DNA of 64,000 nucleotides from Nostoc sp. ATCC 53789. Lineage in GTDB: Bacteria; Cyanobacteriota; Cyanobacteriia; Cyanobacteriales; Nostocaceae. The notes under the pieces were generated by a model. It worked only from the letters and a program-made list of their open reading frames with translations. It ran no database searches and was not told the origin of the DNA. A program made the translations under genes and the position numbers. Of the stretch, positions 1-9,553 are shown piece after piece. The stretch's first letter is position 1. Every line of letters starts with the position of its first letter. The DNA lies in contig NZ_CP046703.1 of assembly GCF_009873495.1 (NCBI RefSeq), positions 4,134,501 to 4,198,500 on the forward strand, read 5' to 3'.

Positions 1-1157
1 ACACAAGTTGCTAAATAACCCTGAACTATTGCTAAAATCTCCTCATCACTCAAACTGAGGAACTGATTCGCATGATAAAAATCAGCTTCAATCACTGTTC
101 CTGGCTCATCTCGATATTCATCATGTAAGGCATTCAAATCAAAAAACGTCCAACCTGTACTTGCGTCGAATCCGAAACAAGCATTAGAAGGACGGGGAAT
201 ATCAATTTTGCGGTCAAACCATAGCCGCGTTGCTAAAACATCAATCCCTCCTAAATTGCTCAAATTACGGAATTCTTTATGACTTTGTAAACTAGGGCTA
301 GTTGAGACAATTTTCTTCATCCCCGCGATCCCAACTGCAAAAATCACGGCATCTGCTTCAATTACTTCATCACCGCAAACCACACCTTTCGCCCGATGAT
401 TACTATCAACAATTAAGTCTGTAACTCGTCGCTTGGGTAGCACTCGCGCCCCAGCTTTTTCAATCTGTTCCACCCAAGGACGAAATATCTTTTCTCCAAC
501 AGTTCCCCGACACCAAACTACATCAAAATCAGGTTGATGAGCCAGAATAAAAAAGTAAAGCATCCCTAAAGTTGCTGCGGCCGAGCATTGTTCACCAGGG
601 GCAAACAAGCCCACTAATAACATTGGTTCAAAAGCCTCGCGGTAAAGCCGTGCAGAAACATTAAAGTTTTTGAACAATTCACGAGCAGTTACAAAGTCAT
701 AGCGCCGCCAAGCATCATCAGAATTGTCAAAATCAACAACAGCATACAGTAAAGGCAGGGCGCTCAGACGGTCAATTAGTGGCAATCGTTTAAACTGAGT
801 ATATAGAAAAGTTCCTAGTGGGGATGGGAGTCGGGGTAAGTCCTGAAAAATCGGTGATTCAACTTCCAAGCCTGCTGGTGAATATTGTGAAGAACGAGTC
901 CAAGTAGTAAAAGGATTAATTTCTAATTGATTAATTAAGGAAAAAATATTTTTGTAAGGATACCAAAAGCCATGAATGCCAGCTTCAACAGATTTTCCTG
1001 CGGCTGTTTGCCAACCTGCCACCAATCCACCTAGATAGGGGCCTGCTTCTAGAAGGGTCACATCATAGCCTTGTTTTGCCAAATGGTAGGTTGCTCCTAA
1101 ACCAGCCCAACCAGCACCTACAACTACCACCCGTTTTTGTTGTGATCCTTCTACCAT
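1..1157 (-). CDS. FAD-dependent oxidoreductase (carotenoid desaturase/amine oxidase-like), 3' end cut by window edge
   Basis: The reading frame runs from an ATG at 1157 leftwards off the window, so about 385 residues are present and the C-terminus is missing. The first residues contain the dinucleotide-binding glycine motif VVVVGAGWAGLGATYHL followed by an acidic residue at the end of the second strand (TLLEA), as in the FAD-binding fold of phytoene/zeta-carotene desaturases and amine oxidases. A clear GGAGG lies 8 nt before the ATG. The frame stays open upstream, but no better start is seen. It is divergent from the methyltransferase at 1339. The family call is sure; the substrate is unknown, and a carotenoid or other isoprenoid is a guess from the family. 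Confidence 0.8.
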   Translation of the reverse strand, partial: MVEGSQQKRVVVVGAGWAGLGATYHLAKQGYDVTLLEAGPYLGGLVAGWQTAAGKSVEAGIHGFWYPYKNIFSLINQLEINPFTTWTRSSQYSPAGLEVESPIFQDLPRLPSPLGTFLYTQFKRLPLIDRLSALPLLYAVVDFDNSDDAWRRYDFVTARELFKNFNVSARLYREAFEPMLLVGLFAPGEQCSAAATLGMLYFFILAHQPDFDVVWCRGTVGEKIFRPWVEQIEKAGARVLPKRRVTDLIVDSNHRAKGVVCGDEVIEADAVIFAVGIAGMKKIVSTSPSLQSHKEFRNLSNLGGIDVLATRLWFDRKIDIPRPSNACFGFDASTGWTFFDLNALHDEYRDEPGTVIEADFYHANQFLSLSDEEILAIVQGYLATC

Positions 1158-1338
1158 CCCAGCCTCCGATTGTTGCTGTCCATCAACTAATGTATACGAA
1201 CTTGTGTTCTGATCGGATGACAGGTTGTTACTATAGCGGTTTTCTTTGGGATGCAGTTCAGTAAAAACGCCTTGCGGTTAATGCTGAGTTAAGAGTATAA
1301 CAGAAAACAGACTTGACTATTCATGAGGAATAATCCTA

Positions 1339-2241
1339 ATGACTCAATTAGCAAATGCAAAATTCAGTTTAGATGATTTTGAATTACGAGATGGTATTTA
1401 TTTTCCTAGTGACTATGAACAATTGAATAATACTCAACATAAAAAAACATGGGACGCAATTGGTAAAACATATTATGGTTCCCAAAAAATTGAAAAACTT
1501 GCAGATACGTCTCCCATCAAACAAGATTACACTTTACTAACTGGTACACCTGGAGGTACTTGGAACAAATTTCCATTGAATAAAACTGTTGGCTCTATTC
1601 TAGAGATTGGCTCTGGTTATGGCCGCGCACCTTTACATCTCTCAAAAGCGAAAAATCTAAGATGTGAAAAATATTATGGTATTGATATTTCTGAACCTTT
1701 ATTGCGGCGGTTAATCAAGGTTAAACAAGAATATAATTTTTTCCCAGAAGCTGAATTTAACTTGATTTGTACTTCTGCTGAAATATTGCCTTTAGAAGAT
1801 AATTCTATAGATTTGGTAATTTCTAACTGCGTCTTTATGCACATACCAGATGCACAACTAAGAAGCTTATTAGCTGATATATCTCGTGTGCTAAAACCTG
1901 GGGGAATTTTTGTTTTTAATCATTCCTTTCACAATAAGTCTTGCCCTTCTCATATTATCCATAATTTTATCAGAAGGCTGAATCCATTTGTGAGAAATCC
2001 AGTGTATCTCAAGCAATATTCTGGTGCTGAAATAAATGAAATGTTAACGACTGCTGGCATCCAAACTAAGTGTCCAGAATACATTGTGGAACCAACAGCA
2101 GAATATGCAATTTTGCCGGAAACCATTAAGGGTATTCCAGTACCTTTTGCTAATGCTATTAACAGAAGTCTTAAACCATCAGATGCTTTAAAAGAAACTT
2201 TGGCTTATGGTTTTAGTGCCTACAGCACGAAACTGGATTAA
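1339..2241 (+). CDS. Class I SAM-dependent methyltransferase
   Basis: A 300-residue protein with a Methyltransf_11-type domain. Motif I (ILEIGSGYG) lies at about residues 87-95, the acidic strand-2 motif is YGIDIS, and the post-motif NSIDLVISNCVFMHIPD is followed by LKPGGIFVF. These are typical of small-molecule methyltransferases that bind S-adenosylmethionine. The first 80 residues are a leader without a recognised domain. The gene is divergent from the FAD oxidoreductase and ends before a small inverted-repeat element. Lower G+C and AT-rich codon use compared with rpaA may suggest an accessory gene. The substrate cannot be told. Confidence 0.85.
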   Translation: MTQLANAKFSLDDFELRDGIYFPSDYEQLNNTQHKKTWDAIGKTYYGSQKIEKLADTSPIKQDYTLLTGTPGGTWNKFPLNKTVGSILEIGSGYGRAPLHLSKAKNLRCEKYYGIDISEPLLRRLIKVKQEYNFFPEAEFNLICTSAEILPLEDNSIDLVISNCVFMHIPDAQLRSLLADISRVLKPGGIFVFNHSFHNKSCPSHIIHNFIRRLNPFVRNPVYLKQYSGAEINEMLTTAGIQTKCPEYIVEPTAEYAILPETIKGIPVPFANAINRSLKPSDALKETLAYGFSAYSTKLD

Positions 2242-2355
2242 TTCAGAAACTCTTCTATTGGGTGGAAGTTTGTAGTCAGTAGCCCTAATGGAATCCTATC
2301 TGATTTCTGAAAATTAGCGATCGCTAATATCCCCGACTTATTACCAGAAGTTGGG

Positions 2356-2497
2356 GATCTGACTTTTCACACCATCTAAAAAGCCTCTCTCTAAACCTCT
2401 CTTCTTGTAGTGAAGAAGCTTTGAATTTTCTCCTTTCCTTACTAGGAAAGGGCGCTAGGGGGTTAGATTTGGCGCAGATGACGTGAAAAGTCAGATT
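2356..2497. repeat. MITE-like element with terminal inverted repeats
   Basis: Left end GATCTGACTTTTCACACCATC (one base over 20, 2356-2376) is matched by the reverse complement of 2477-2497 at 18 of 21 positions. The 142-bp unit contains CT-rich and AG-rich inner segments (CTCTAAACCTCTC and the AGGAAAGGGCGCTAGGGGG side) that can pair further. It carries no ORF and lies directly against the stop codon of the RTX gene. It resembles non-autonomous miniature elements of Nostoc genomes. Confidence 0.6.
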
Positions 2498-2500
2498 CAC

Positions 2501-3598
2501 TTAGGCAATAAAGTCTAAAGCGGTAGATACGTTTGTAGTATCTTGCACAACAGCAATTAAATCGCCATTTCTGTAGATGAGGGTATCTAAAGCTGCCGCA
2601 CCGCTGAAGTTGGTTGTTGTAAGACTGTAGCTATTGATACTACTACCAATCCTAATCTTGTCACCTTCCGATCGCTGAAAGTCTGTGATTAAGGCATATC
2701 CACTGCCCAAATAATCAATGTTGGTGCTAAAAGATCCATTAAAACCAAGGCTGAATGTATCCGCCCCAGTACCGCCAGTATACCTATCTATTTCGCCGCT
2801 ACTACCGCCATAGCCACTGAAGAAATCATTGCCTGCACCACCAATGAGTGTGTCATTGCCACGTCCTCCGTAGAGTAGATCGTTACCATCTTCACCACTC
2901 AAGTAGTCATTACCTGCGGGAGTACCGCTACCATTGGTGATTTCGTCGCCGAAGAGTACATCACCACCTGTTCCACCATAAAGTGAGTCATTACCAGTTC
3001 CACCGATCAGGTTATCGATGCCATCACCACCGTAAATATAATCGTTCCCACCTTTACCTTGAAGGTAATCGTTTCCTCCCAAACCACTTAGTAAATTTGA
3101 GTATTCATTTCCTGTAATCTCATTATTGAGGTTGTTGCCAAAGCCATAGTAAGCAGTATTTGCATTCAACAATGTTAAATTCTCCAGGTTTGCCCCTAGA
3201 GTGTAGCTAGAATAGGATAGAACCGTATCAGTACCTTCGTTAATATATTCAGTAATCGTGTCAGCCGTATCTCCTGTTGCAGAGATGAGGTAAGTATCAT
3301 TACCTGTTCCACCAATTAAAAGATCAGTGCCTGCTCCACCCCATATAAAGTCATCGCCTGCTTCACCAAAAATAACATCATTGCCGTTCTCTCCGTAAAG
3401 AGTATCTTTGCCAATACGGCCCAGAATGGTGTCGTTACCATTACCGCCAAGAACCAAGTCATCTCCCTCTCCAGCATCGATTATGTCATCTCCGCCTTTG
3501 CCATTAATCTGATCGTTGCCTCCATAGCCAAAAATCGAAATATCAGCGGATTCAGTACCGTTTAGATTGTCATTGCCAGAAGTACCGTAGATAGCCAT
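2501..3598 (-). CDS. RTX/hemolysin-type calcium-binding repeat protein
   Basis: A 365-residue protein built of nonapeptide GGxGxDxLx repeats in two blocks (about residues 5-105 and 155-270), for example GGNGNDTIL and GGAGNDFF. Between them is the spacer typical of these proteins (EGTDTVLSYSSYTLG, ENLTLL). Such repeats form Ca2+-binding parallel beta-rolls, and proteins of this kind leave the cell by type I secretion using an uncleaved C-terminal signal. No N-terminal signal peptide is present, in agreement with this. The C-terminus (DFQRSEGDKIRIG onwards) is the usual end domain. No catalytic domain is visible, so a surface or matrix role is a guess. No secretion genes are adjacent. Confidence 0.9.
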   Translation of the reverse strand: MAIYGTSGNDNLNGTESADISIFGYGGNDQINGKGGDDIIDAGEGDDLVLGGNGNDTILGRIGKDTLYGENGNDVIFGEAGDDFIWGGAGTDLLIGGTGNDTYLISATGDTADTITEYINEGTDTVLSYSSYTLGANLENLTLLNANTAYYGFGNNLNNEITGNEYSNLLSGLGGNDYLQGKGGNDYIYGGDGIDNLIGGTGNDSLYGGTGGDVLFGDEITNGSGTPAGNDYLSGEDGNDLLYGGRGNDTLIGGAGNDFFSGYGGSSGEIDRYTGGTGADTFSLGFNGSFSTNIDYLGSGYALITDFQRSEGDKIRIGSSINSYSLTTTNFSGAAALDTLIYRNGDLIAVVQDTTNVSTALDFIA

Positions 3599-4026
3599 AA
3601 AAATATCCTCTTACTATTTTTCTGAGGACTTACGCAAGTGTCATATTTGTTTTGTAAAGGTTCTCCAGAGCAGAGCCTGAGACTTCTGTCGCCTTGGGCT
3701 TTGCTCTAGGCTCTACATAACAGAAAATGTATATGCCAGTTGTATCAGTCCTAACATATTCTCCAATATGAATATTTTGTTTTTCGGAATTTTATTGAAT
3801 ATTTTTATGTAATTTCAGTAAGTCGGTGAGAATAACTAAACTACATTAATTAATGTAAAAAGTATTGAAATTATTTCCCAACTAGGATATGTGTAGAAAG
3901 CTCTTAAAGGGGGTACACTACGAACCTTTAATTATTTACGCTGACTTACTTACCAACTTTACCAGCATATTTCAATTCAAGTTGGTAAATTAGGGATTAG
4001 TTGAGCTAATTCTTCCCTACGCAACT
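3599..4026. other. Intergenic region upstream of modBC
   Basis: 428 bp between the divergent RTX gene and modBC. It holds short self-complementary pieces around 3660-3720 (GAGCAGAGCCTGAG and GCTCTAGGCTCTAC) that look like a decayed dispersed repeat. The remainder is AT-rich and must contain the modBC promoter. No ORF, modA or clear regulatory site was recognised. Confidence 0.4.
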
Positions 4027-5850
4027 ATGCCATTGGATTTATCGCCTCTTTGGATATCACTCAAAACTTCATTACTTGCTACATTTATCACCTTCTTCTT
4101 GGGTATTGCTGCTGCTTACTGGATGCTGGGATATGGTGGCAAAGGTAAATCGTTGATTGAAGGTATCTTTATTGCGCCACTGATTTTACCGCCTACAGTT
4201 GTCGGTTTTTTGCTGCTGCTATTTTTTGGCAAAAATGGCCCTGTAGGGAAACTCATGCAGACTTTTGACTTCACCATCGTTTTTACTTGGTATGGCGCTG
4301 CGATCGCAGCTACCGTAGTTTCTTTTCCTTTAATGTATAAAACTGCATTGGGAGCATTTGAACAAATAGATGGCAACTTGCTGCGAGTAGCTAGAACCCT
4401 TGGCGCAAACGAAACTACAATCTTTTGGCGCATCAGTTTACCCCTAGCACTACCCGGCATTGTCGCCGCCACAATGCTCGCTTTTGCGCGTGCTTTGGGA
4501 GAATTCGGCGCAACGTTAATGCTGGCTGGTAATATTCCCGGACAAACGCAGACAATCCCAATGGCGATTTATTTTGCTGTGGAAGCGGGAGCAATGAATG
4601 AGGCGTGGTTTTGGGCGATCGCAATTATGGTGATTTCTCTATCTGGAATAATTGCAGTCAACTTCTGGCAAGAATTGAGGGAAAAGAAGAAGGCAGGGGG
4701 CGGGGGGCAGGTGGTCACTGAGCGTAGCCGAAGTGGAGCAGGGGGAGAAATTTTTTATAGCCCGCAATCTAGCTTTGAATCTGGTGGATTGTTTGTCAAT
4801 ATTGAAAAAATACTTCCTAGCTTTGATTTAAAAGTTGCTTTTACTTCTGATGAGCAACCCTTGGGATTATTAGGTGGTTCTGGAGCAGGTAAGAGTATGA
4901 TTTTGCGCTGCCTTGCGGGGATAGAAACACCCTCTAGTGGACGCATAGTTTTAAATGGCAGAGTTCTGTTTGACTCAGAACAAGGAATTAATCTACCCAG
5001 CCGCGATCGCCGCATTGGTTTTTTAGTGCAGAATTATGCTCTGTTTCCGCATTTGAGTGTGGCGCAAAATATTGCTTTCGGTTTACCCAAAAAACTATCT
5101 GCTGGAAGTATTAGAGTGCAGGTAGAACAGCAACTAATAGCGATGCAGTTACAAGGATTAGGCGATCGCTATCCGCACCAACTTTCTGGAGGCCAACAAC
5201 AACGGGTAGCCTTGGCAAGAGCATTGGCAAGCCAACCGGAAGCATTGCTTTTAGATGAGCCGTTTTCGGCGCTTGACACCCATTTGCGTAGTCAATTAGA
5301 GCAGCAAATGACAGAAACTCTAGCAGACTACCAAGGTGTGACTCTATTTGTCACCCATAATATGGAAGAAGCTTATCGGATTTGTCCGAATCTATTGGTA
5401 TTGGAGCATGGTAGAGCCGTTCATCATGGCAGCAAATACGATATTTTCCAGCATCCTGCTACCGTTAGTGTCGCTCAACTTACCGGATGTAAAAACTTCT
5501 CCCGTGCTGTTCTCCAGTCATCACAACAGATAGAAGCAATTGATTGGGGTTGTACTCTTCAAGTTATTGAACCAGTCACGAGCGAATTATCCCATGTCGG
5601 CATTCGTGCCCATCAGTTCATTTTTACCAACGACTCATCACAGGAGAATACCTTTCCCTGCTGGATAGTACGAACAAGTGAAACGCCCCACCGAATGACA
5701 TTATTTCTCAAACTACATTCTGCTGGTAAGAATTCTCAAGATTACCATCTGCAAGCTGAAGTCTTCAAAGAAAAATGGGTGACTATGAAAGATCAACCGT
5801 TTCCTTGGTATGTGCGTTTAGATCCTCTGCGCTTGATTTTGATGGAGTGA
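4027..5850 (+). CDS. modBC: Molybdate ABC transporter, fused permease and ATPase (ModBC)
   Basis: A 607-residue fusion of inner-membrane permease and ATPase of the molybdate importer. Residues 1-215 are ModB with several membrane helices and the EAA-loop region ([20 protein letters not shown], about 121-140). Residues 245-607 are ModC: Walker A GGSGAGKS (283-290), signature LSGGQQQR (386-393), Walker [12 protein letters not shown] (407-417) and H-loop FVTHN, followed by a short MOP/TOBE-like tail. A modBC fusion is known in Anabaena. The linker (about 221-241) is Gly/Arg/Ser-rich and encoded by what looks like an inserted repeat. No periplasmic ModA gene is adjacent. The start is the ATG at 4027, with no strong ribosome site. 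Tungstate may also be carried. Confidence 0.92.
   Translation: MPLDLSPLWISLKTSLLATFITFFLGIAAAYWMLGYGGKGKSLIEGIFIAPLILPPTVVGFLLLLFFGKNGPVGKLMQTFDFTIVFTWYGAAIAATVVSFPLMYKTALGAFEQIDGNLLRVARTLGANETTIFWRISLPLALPGIVAATMLAFARALGEFGATLMLAGNIPGQTQTIPMAIYFAVEAGAMNEAWFWAIAIMVISLSGIIAVNFWQELREKKKAGGGGQVVTERSRSGAGGEIFYSPQSSFESGGLFVNIEKILPSFDLKVAFTSDEQPLGLLGGSGAGKSMILRCLAGIETPSSGRIVLNGRVLFDSEQGINLPSRDRRIGFLVQNYALFPHLSVAQNIAFGLPKKLSAGSIRVQVEQQLIAMQLQGLGDRYPHQLSGGQQQRVALARALASQPEALLLDEPFSALDTHLRSQLEQQMTETLADYQGVTLFVTHNMEEAYRICPNLLVLEHGRAVHHGSKYDIFQHPATVSVAQLTGCKNFSRAVLQSSQQIEAIDWGCTLQVIEPVTSELSHVGIRAHQFIFTNDSSQENTFPCWIVRTSETPHRMTLFLKLHSAGKNSQDYHLQAEVFKEKWVTMKDQPFPWYVRLDPLRLILME
4691..4745. repeat. Small repeat within the ModBC linker
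   Basis: A G-rich run (GGCAGGGGGCGGGGGGCAGG) followed by GTCACTGAGCGTAGCCGAAG. The second part resembles a short dispersed sequence known from Nostoc intergenic regions. It is in frame and codes for the low-complexity linker [20 protein letters not shown] between the permease and ATPase halves. Confidence 0.5.
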
Positions 5851-5899
5851 ACGCAGAAATAGATGGGACATGGCAAATTATTCAAAATCATCTTAACTT

Positions 5900-5933
5900 C
5901 AAGCGCCCAGACCCCAAAGAGTCTGAGCGCTTG
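5900..5933. terminator. Hairpin between modBC and the convergent copper-protein gene
   Basis: CAAGCGCCCAGAC pairs with GTCTGAGCGCTTG over 13 positions with one mismatch, around an 8-nt loop. It lies 50 bp after the modBC stop and 40 bp after the stop of the convergent gene. No long T-run follows, so it may be a weak bidirectional terminator. Confidence 0.5.
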
Positions 5934-5972
5934 AATATTAGGTTGCAGAGAAACTTCTGCTAGTTAGGGAAA

Positions 5973-6347
5973 TTAAGCAGGCATCATTTGCATACTTCTG
6001 CAAGACTCTGCACATTTGCGGCAAGCAGCAGCACATTCCATCATTTTCATGTCATCGCTCATCATCTCACATGCCATTGCAGTGCGATCGCACATTTCAG
6101 CACAGAGCATACAAGTACGTTCCATGAACTCAGAACCACTCATCATCATATTCATGCACATCATGCACATTTCAGAGCAATCGCGTATCATGCTCATCAT
6201 GCTCATCATGTCCTTGTTCATCTGCATACCACCTTTGGCCATGCAGTAAGTCATGGTTTCCATGCACATTTTATGACAGTCCATACAAACTTCCATACAA
6301 GCTTGCATTTCGGCAGTCATGGTTTCAGTCATCATCATCATCATCAT
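5973..6347 (-). CDS. Met/Cys-rich four-helix-bundle copper-binding protein (DUF326/Csp-like)
   Basis: A 124-residue protein with 16 cysteines and about 40 methionines, the cysteines mostly spaced as CxxxC along helices (CMEVCMDCHKMC, CMLCAEMC, CAAACRKCAESC). This is the pattern of the DUF326/copper storage protein family, four-helix bundles whose core cysteines bind Cu(I). No signal peptide is seen, which fits a cytosolic store. The start is the first ATG of a run of six methionines: AGAGG lies about 9 nt before it. The extreme Met content (the MMMMMM start, MMSMMSM) is unusual and may give further Cu(I) sites. It is convergent with modBC. Copper detoxification or storage is inferred from the family. 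Confidence 0.85.
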   Translation of the reverse strand: MMMMMMTETMTAEMQACMEVCMDCHKMCMETMTYCMAKGGMQMNKDMMSMMSMIRDCSEMCMMCMNMMMSGSEFMERTCMLCAEMCDRTAMACEMMSDDMKMMECAAACRKCAESCRSMQMMPA

Positions 6348-6884
6348 AGGAAATACCTCTTGATTCTTTGATGCATAAATAGTGTCCTTCTAAGGACTAC
6401 TCACAACGTTAATCCTATCCTTTGAAAGAGTCAATGGGAGTTTTTTGTCCAAAATTCAGAAGCCTACTATCCCGATATAATTACCGGAAATTTGGGCAAA
6501 TCCTACAGAAGTTTGGTGCTGTTTTTTTGGCTATTCTTACACATTAAGGCTTAGATACTCTCGTTGTAGAGTGGGGTTTTATGGAGCAAGTCAATTTTTC
6601 TATCAGCAGGCAAAAGTTAGAGCTATAATCTAGATTAAAACTAATGTCATGATTTCTTGACAAATGCTTTTTTAGAAACATTTATTAAATTATATTAAGC
6701 CAGTATTTATTAGCTTTAATGAAGATTTTTTGTATTCTCATCGACTTCATTTCAATCACAAAATCTTAGTATTAAGTAAGCCGATCTAATAGAAGCAAAA
6801 TGTGTGAAGAAAGGTAAAGAAAGCTAAAACTCTTTTTCTGTTGCCCCTGTCTTATCCCACTGATAATTATTTCCGTCGGACTAC
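6348..6884. other. Intergenic region without recognised gene
   Basis: 537 bp of AT-rich DNA upstream of the copper protein gene and downstream of the YheT-type hydrolase. It must hold the promoter of the former. No ORF of note, repeat or copper-responsive operator was recognised. Confidence 0.4.
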
Positions 6885-7949
6885 TTATCCTTTGCGCTGT
6901 TGCTCCAACCATTGTAAAATCCGATTCCATGCCCACCAAGGATCGGAGTCTTGTACTTGACGCTGGCACTCTTTGCTGCTCAAATAGCCAACATGACCAC
7001 CGTACTGAGTGAGCAATAAATCTATTGCGGAATTGCGATCGCAGGCTGCTTGTAATTCCGGTATGATGTCTGGGTCAAAAAGTGGGTCATCAGCAGCATA
7101 TAAAATCAAAGTCGGTTTTGATATTTGCGGCAATATTTGTAAAGCACTACTAGCTTGGTAATATGCTTCCACAGAAGAAAAACCTAATCGGTTAATTACC
7201 AGTTCGTTGTCAAAACCCCAAATACTATTCGCCCGTTCAATCGCTGCTGGGTCAATGCTTCCAGGATGAGCATCATGAATTCGCCATGCTAGTTTTTTTA
7301 AATTCTGGGCAATCCCCGCTTCCAAATATCTGCCGAAGGGTTTTGTAACTAGATAAGATAGCGATCGCTCCGAATCCAAACTCGGACAAATCACCATACC
7401 ACCGCCAATATCGCTGTCTTCTAGTCCTAAATCTTCATACTCCCTAATCACCTCACCAGCCACCTTCACTGCCCATAGTGCCAATTGCCCTCCCAAAGAA
7501 AACCCTGTAAACCAAAATTTCCCAGGACATCCCATTGCCTTAGCTGCGGCGGCGATGCGAACAAAATCTTCCCCTTCATACAAACCATCAGAAGTCAGAG
7601 TTGGCGACAATTCGGCAGTTTTCCCGTGGGCCCGCCAATCAAACAACACTACAGCGTATCCTTGAGCGTAGGCTTTACGCCCTAGCACCCTCAAAAACCA
7701 TTCTGTTTTTAACTCTCCAGTAATGCCGTAAGTGCCGATAATCGTGCTATGGGCATTTTCCGGGATGGCAACCAAGCCAAAAATTGGCACACCTTGGCCA
7801 CCAACAAAGATTTTCTCGTGATAAGAAGGTTCTGGGTCTTTAGTAGTACTTTGCCAGTTACGTTTTCCCCACAAAGCAGTGTATACAGTCATCATCACAC
7901 CGTTTTGTAAAAACCAAGACGGATTGTAGGGGGGAGTATAACACATCAT
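6885..7949 (-). CDS. Alpha/beta hydrolase, YheT family
   Basis: A 354-residue protein of the YheT/COG0429 family. The nucleophile elbow is TGFSLGGQLA (Ser about 151), the acid lies in LYAADDPLFDP and the catalytic His in QYGGHVGYL, giving a complete Ser-Asp-His triad. The N-terminus (PPYNPSWFLQNGVMMTVYTA) is the usual start of cyanobacterial members, which supports the start at 7949. No signal peptide is present. The family contains predicted esterases/lipases of uncertain substrate. The gene is divergent from rpaA. Confidence 0.85.
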   Translation of the reverse strand: MMCYTPPYNPSWFLQNGVMMTVYTALWGKRNWQSTTKDPEPSYHEKIFVGGQGVPIFGLVAIPENAHSTIIGTYGITGELKTEWFLRVLGRKAYAQGYAVVLFDWRAHGKTAELSPTLTSDGLYEGEDFVRIAAAAKAMGCPGKFWFTGFSLGGQLALWAVKVAGEVIREYEDLGLEDSDIGGGMVICPSLDSERSLSYLVTKPFGRYLEAGIAQNLKKLAWRIHDAHPGSIDPAAIERANSIWGFDNELVINRLGFSSVEAYYQASSALQILPQISKPTLILYAADDPLFDPDIIPELQAACDRNSAIDLLLTQYGGHVGYLSSKECQRQVQDSDPWWAWNRILQWLEQQRKG

Positions 7950-8105
7950 AGACTATAAGATTTCATGTAGTTGAGTCTTGATTTCATAGTCATTTAATCT
8001 TAATATTTATGTAAGATTTAAAAACTTTTTTAGAATCGTTTCGAAAATCTTTGTATCTATCAAAGGTTGTTAATTATCCTTAATAAGTAGTAATAATTTT
8101 TAAGA

Positions 8106-8849
8106 ATGCCGAGGATTCTTGTCATAGACGATGACCCAGCGATTTCAGAACTAGTTGCCGTCAACTTGGAAATGGCTGGCTACGATGTTAGTCAAGCTGA
8201 AGACGGCATCAAAGGTCAAGCGCTGGCTCTCCAGCTTCAACCAGACTTGATCATGCTCGATTTAATGTTGCCCAGAGTAGATGGGTTTACAGTTTGCCAA
8301 CGCCTGCGCCGCGACGATCGCACCTCTGAGATTCCCGTGTTAATGTTGACGGCTTTGAGCCAAACTCAGGACAAGGTGGAAGGCTTTAATGCTGGCGCAG
8401 ATGACTACCTCACCAAGCCTTTTGAAGTTGAAGAACTGCTGGCACGGGTGCGGGCGCTATTGCGACGTACTGACCGCATTCCCCAAGCCGCAAAGCATAG
8501 TGAGATTCTGAACTATGGATCATTGACCCTTGTTCCCGAAAGATTTGAGGCAATATGGTTCAATGACACGGTGAAATTGACTCATTTGGAATTTGAGCTA
8601 CTTCACTGCTTACTACAACGTCACGGTCAAACAGTTTCTCCTAGCGAAATCCTCAGAGAAGTTTGGGGCTACGATCCCGATGACGATATTGAAACGATTC
8701 GAGTCCATATTCGCCACTTGAGAACCAAACTAGAACCCGATCCTCGCCATCCCCGCTATATCAAGACAGTGTATGGTGCTGGATACTGTCTTGAGTTACC
8801 CGGTATACCTCCATCAAATGAAGGGGCTTCAGTAACAGTCGTTGAATGA
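8106..8849 (+). CDS. rpaA: Circadian output response regulator RpaA (OmpR family)
   Basis: A 247-residue OmpR-type regulator. Receiver domain residues 1-120 have the acidic pocket DDD (8-10), phospho-acceptor Asp52 in [13 protein letters not shown], and Lys in YLTKPF. The winged-helix domain (about 145-235) ends in [10 protein letters not shown]. The linker [17 protein letters not shown] and the whole effector domain match, as remembered, the RpaA proteins of Synechococcus and other cyanobacteria rather than RpaB. RpaA is phosphorylated by SasA under control of the KaiABC clock and drives dusk gene expression. The gene stands alone, with a 29-nt palindrome downstream. The ATG at 8106 has no strong Shine-Dalgarno site. 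Confidence 0.9.
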   Translation: MPRILVIDDDPAISELVAVNLEMAGYDVSQAEDGIKGQALALQLQPDLIMLDLMLPRVDGFTVCQRLRRDDRTSEIPVLMLTALSQTQDKVEGFNAGADDYLTKPFEVEELLARVRALLRRTDRIPQAAKHSEILNYGSLTLVPERFEAIWFNDTVKLTHLEFELLHCLLQRHGQTVSPSEILREVWGYDPDDDIETIRVHIRHLRTKLEPDPRHPRYIKTVYGAGYCLELPGIPPSNEGASVTVVE

Positions 8850-8951
8850 AATCGCTAAATACCCTTAACTGAGCGATGATTTAGGCAAGAACTTTCAGAA
8901 ACACTTATTCCTTACCGTTTAGTTAAGGTTATTGGTGAGATTTTCCGGTGT

Positions 8952-8980
8952 GTAGAGACGTTGCATTGCAACGTCTCTAC
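8952..8980. repeat. 29-nt near-perfect palindrome (GTAGAGACG family)
   Basis: GTAGAGACGTTGCA and TGCAACGTCTCTAC form 14-bp perfect arms around a single T. Related palindromes sit at 16317-16339 and 36253-36276, so this is a dispersed repeat. Its place after rpaA may let it act as a transcription stop, but no T-run follows. Confidence 0.75.
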
Positions 8981-9115
8981 AAGCGTTACCGACAGGGAAA
9001 TTATTTTATCCCAAGGGTATTAGTCTAAAATCATCTCAAGAGTATTGCTGTAGGATACTGAACAAAAGCACTGATACGAATGGCACTAAGAAAAGATACA
9101 GCCCTTGTTCTGACT

Positions 9116-9228
9116 GGTTCCCAGCCTGGAGGCTGGAAATCCATTCTGGAAGGGCTGCCGCCTCCGGTAGCTTGAATTGAGGCAGAGCCTCTTTTAAATA
9201 CATTCCCAGTCTGGAGGCTGGGAACGAG
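9116..9228. repeat. Composite dispersed repeat (CCTGGAGGCTGG units)
   Basis: Two copies of a small palindromic unit: TTCCCAGCCTGGAGGCTGG at about 9118 and TTCCCAGTCTGGAGGCTGGG at 9203, the second followed by AACGAG. Between them is GAGGCAGAGCCTC, itself partly palindromic. This is a repeat type common in cyanobacterial intergenic DNA. The apparent ORFs across it are spurious. Confidence 0.65.
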
Positions 9229-9286
9229 ACGACACAAGCTTTTGGGCTTTTCTTAGCGCTATTCAGCACTTATACGGTTTATACTG

Positions 9287-9499
9287 CTAGTTTAAGTAGG
9301 CTGTAGGGTACTGACTAATTTTAGTTGGCGGCCGTTTAATTTTTCCCTCGCAGTAACCCAGGTCGTACATACTAGCAGCTTGAGAATCTTCTTCTGGTGC
9401 CAATTTAGCTTTTCCAGCCCAAGCATCAGATTTTCCTAAGTTAAACCAATCTTCATTAGTCATCCCTAAACCAAATGTGTTCTCGGTTGTTTTTGTCAT
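9287..9499 (-). CDS. Small conserved-looking protein of unknown function
   Basis: A 70-residue acidic/aromatic protein beginning MTKTTENTFGLGMTNEDWF, with a DLGYCEG segment near the end. No domain is recognised. AGAGGT sits about 7 nt before the ATG, and codon use is like that of neighbouring real genes, so it is probably expressed. It lies 54 bp downstream of the photolyase gene on the same strand and could be co-transcribed. Confidence 0.55.
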   Translation of the reverse strand: MTKTTENTFGLGMTNEDWFNLGKSDAWAGKAKLAPEEDSQAASMYDLGYCEGKIKRPPTKISQYPTAYLN

Positions 9500-9553
9500 T
9501 TAAGTACCTCTACCGTACTGATAAGTGACTGGCTTTGAATACCTTGCGATACA

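Noticed and set aside
5988..6371. Plus-strand frame of 127 codons, very rich in histidine, over the copper protein gene
   Set aside because: It is the antisense shadow of the Met-rich gene: ATG read backwards is CAT, which gives His. The minus strand has the ribosome site and the family pattern.
9031..9269. Two overlapping minus-strand frames
   Set aside because: They translate a composite dispersed repeat (CCTGGAGGCTGG units).
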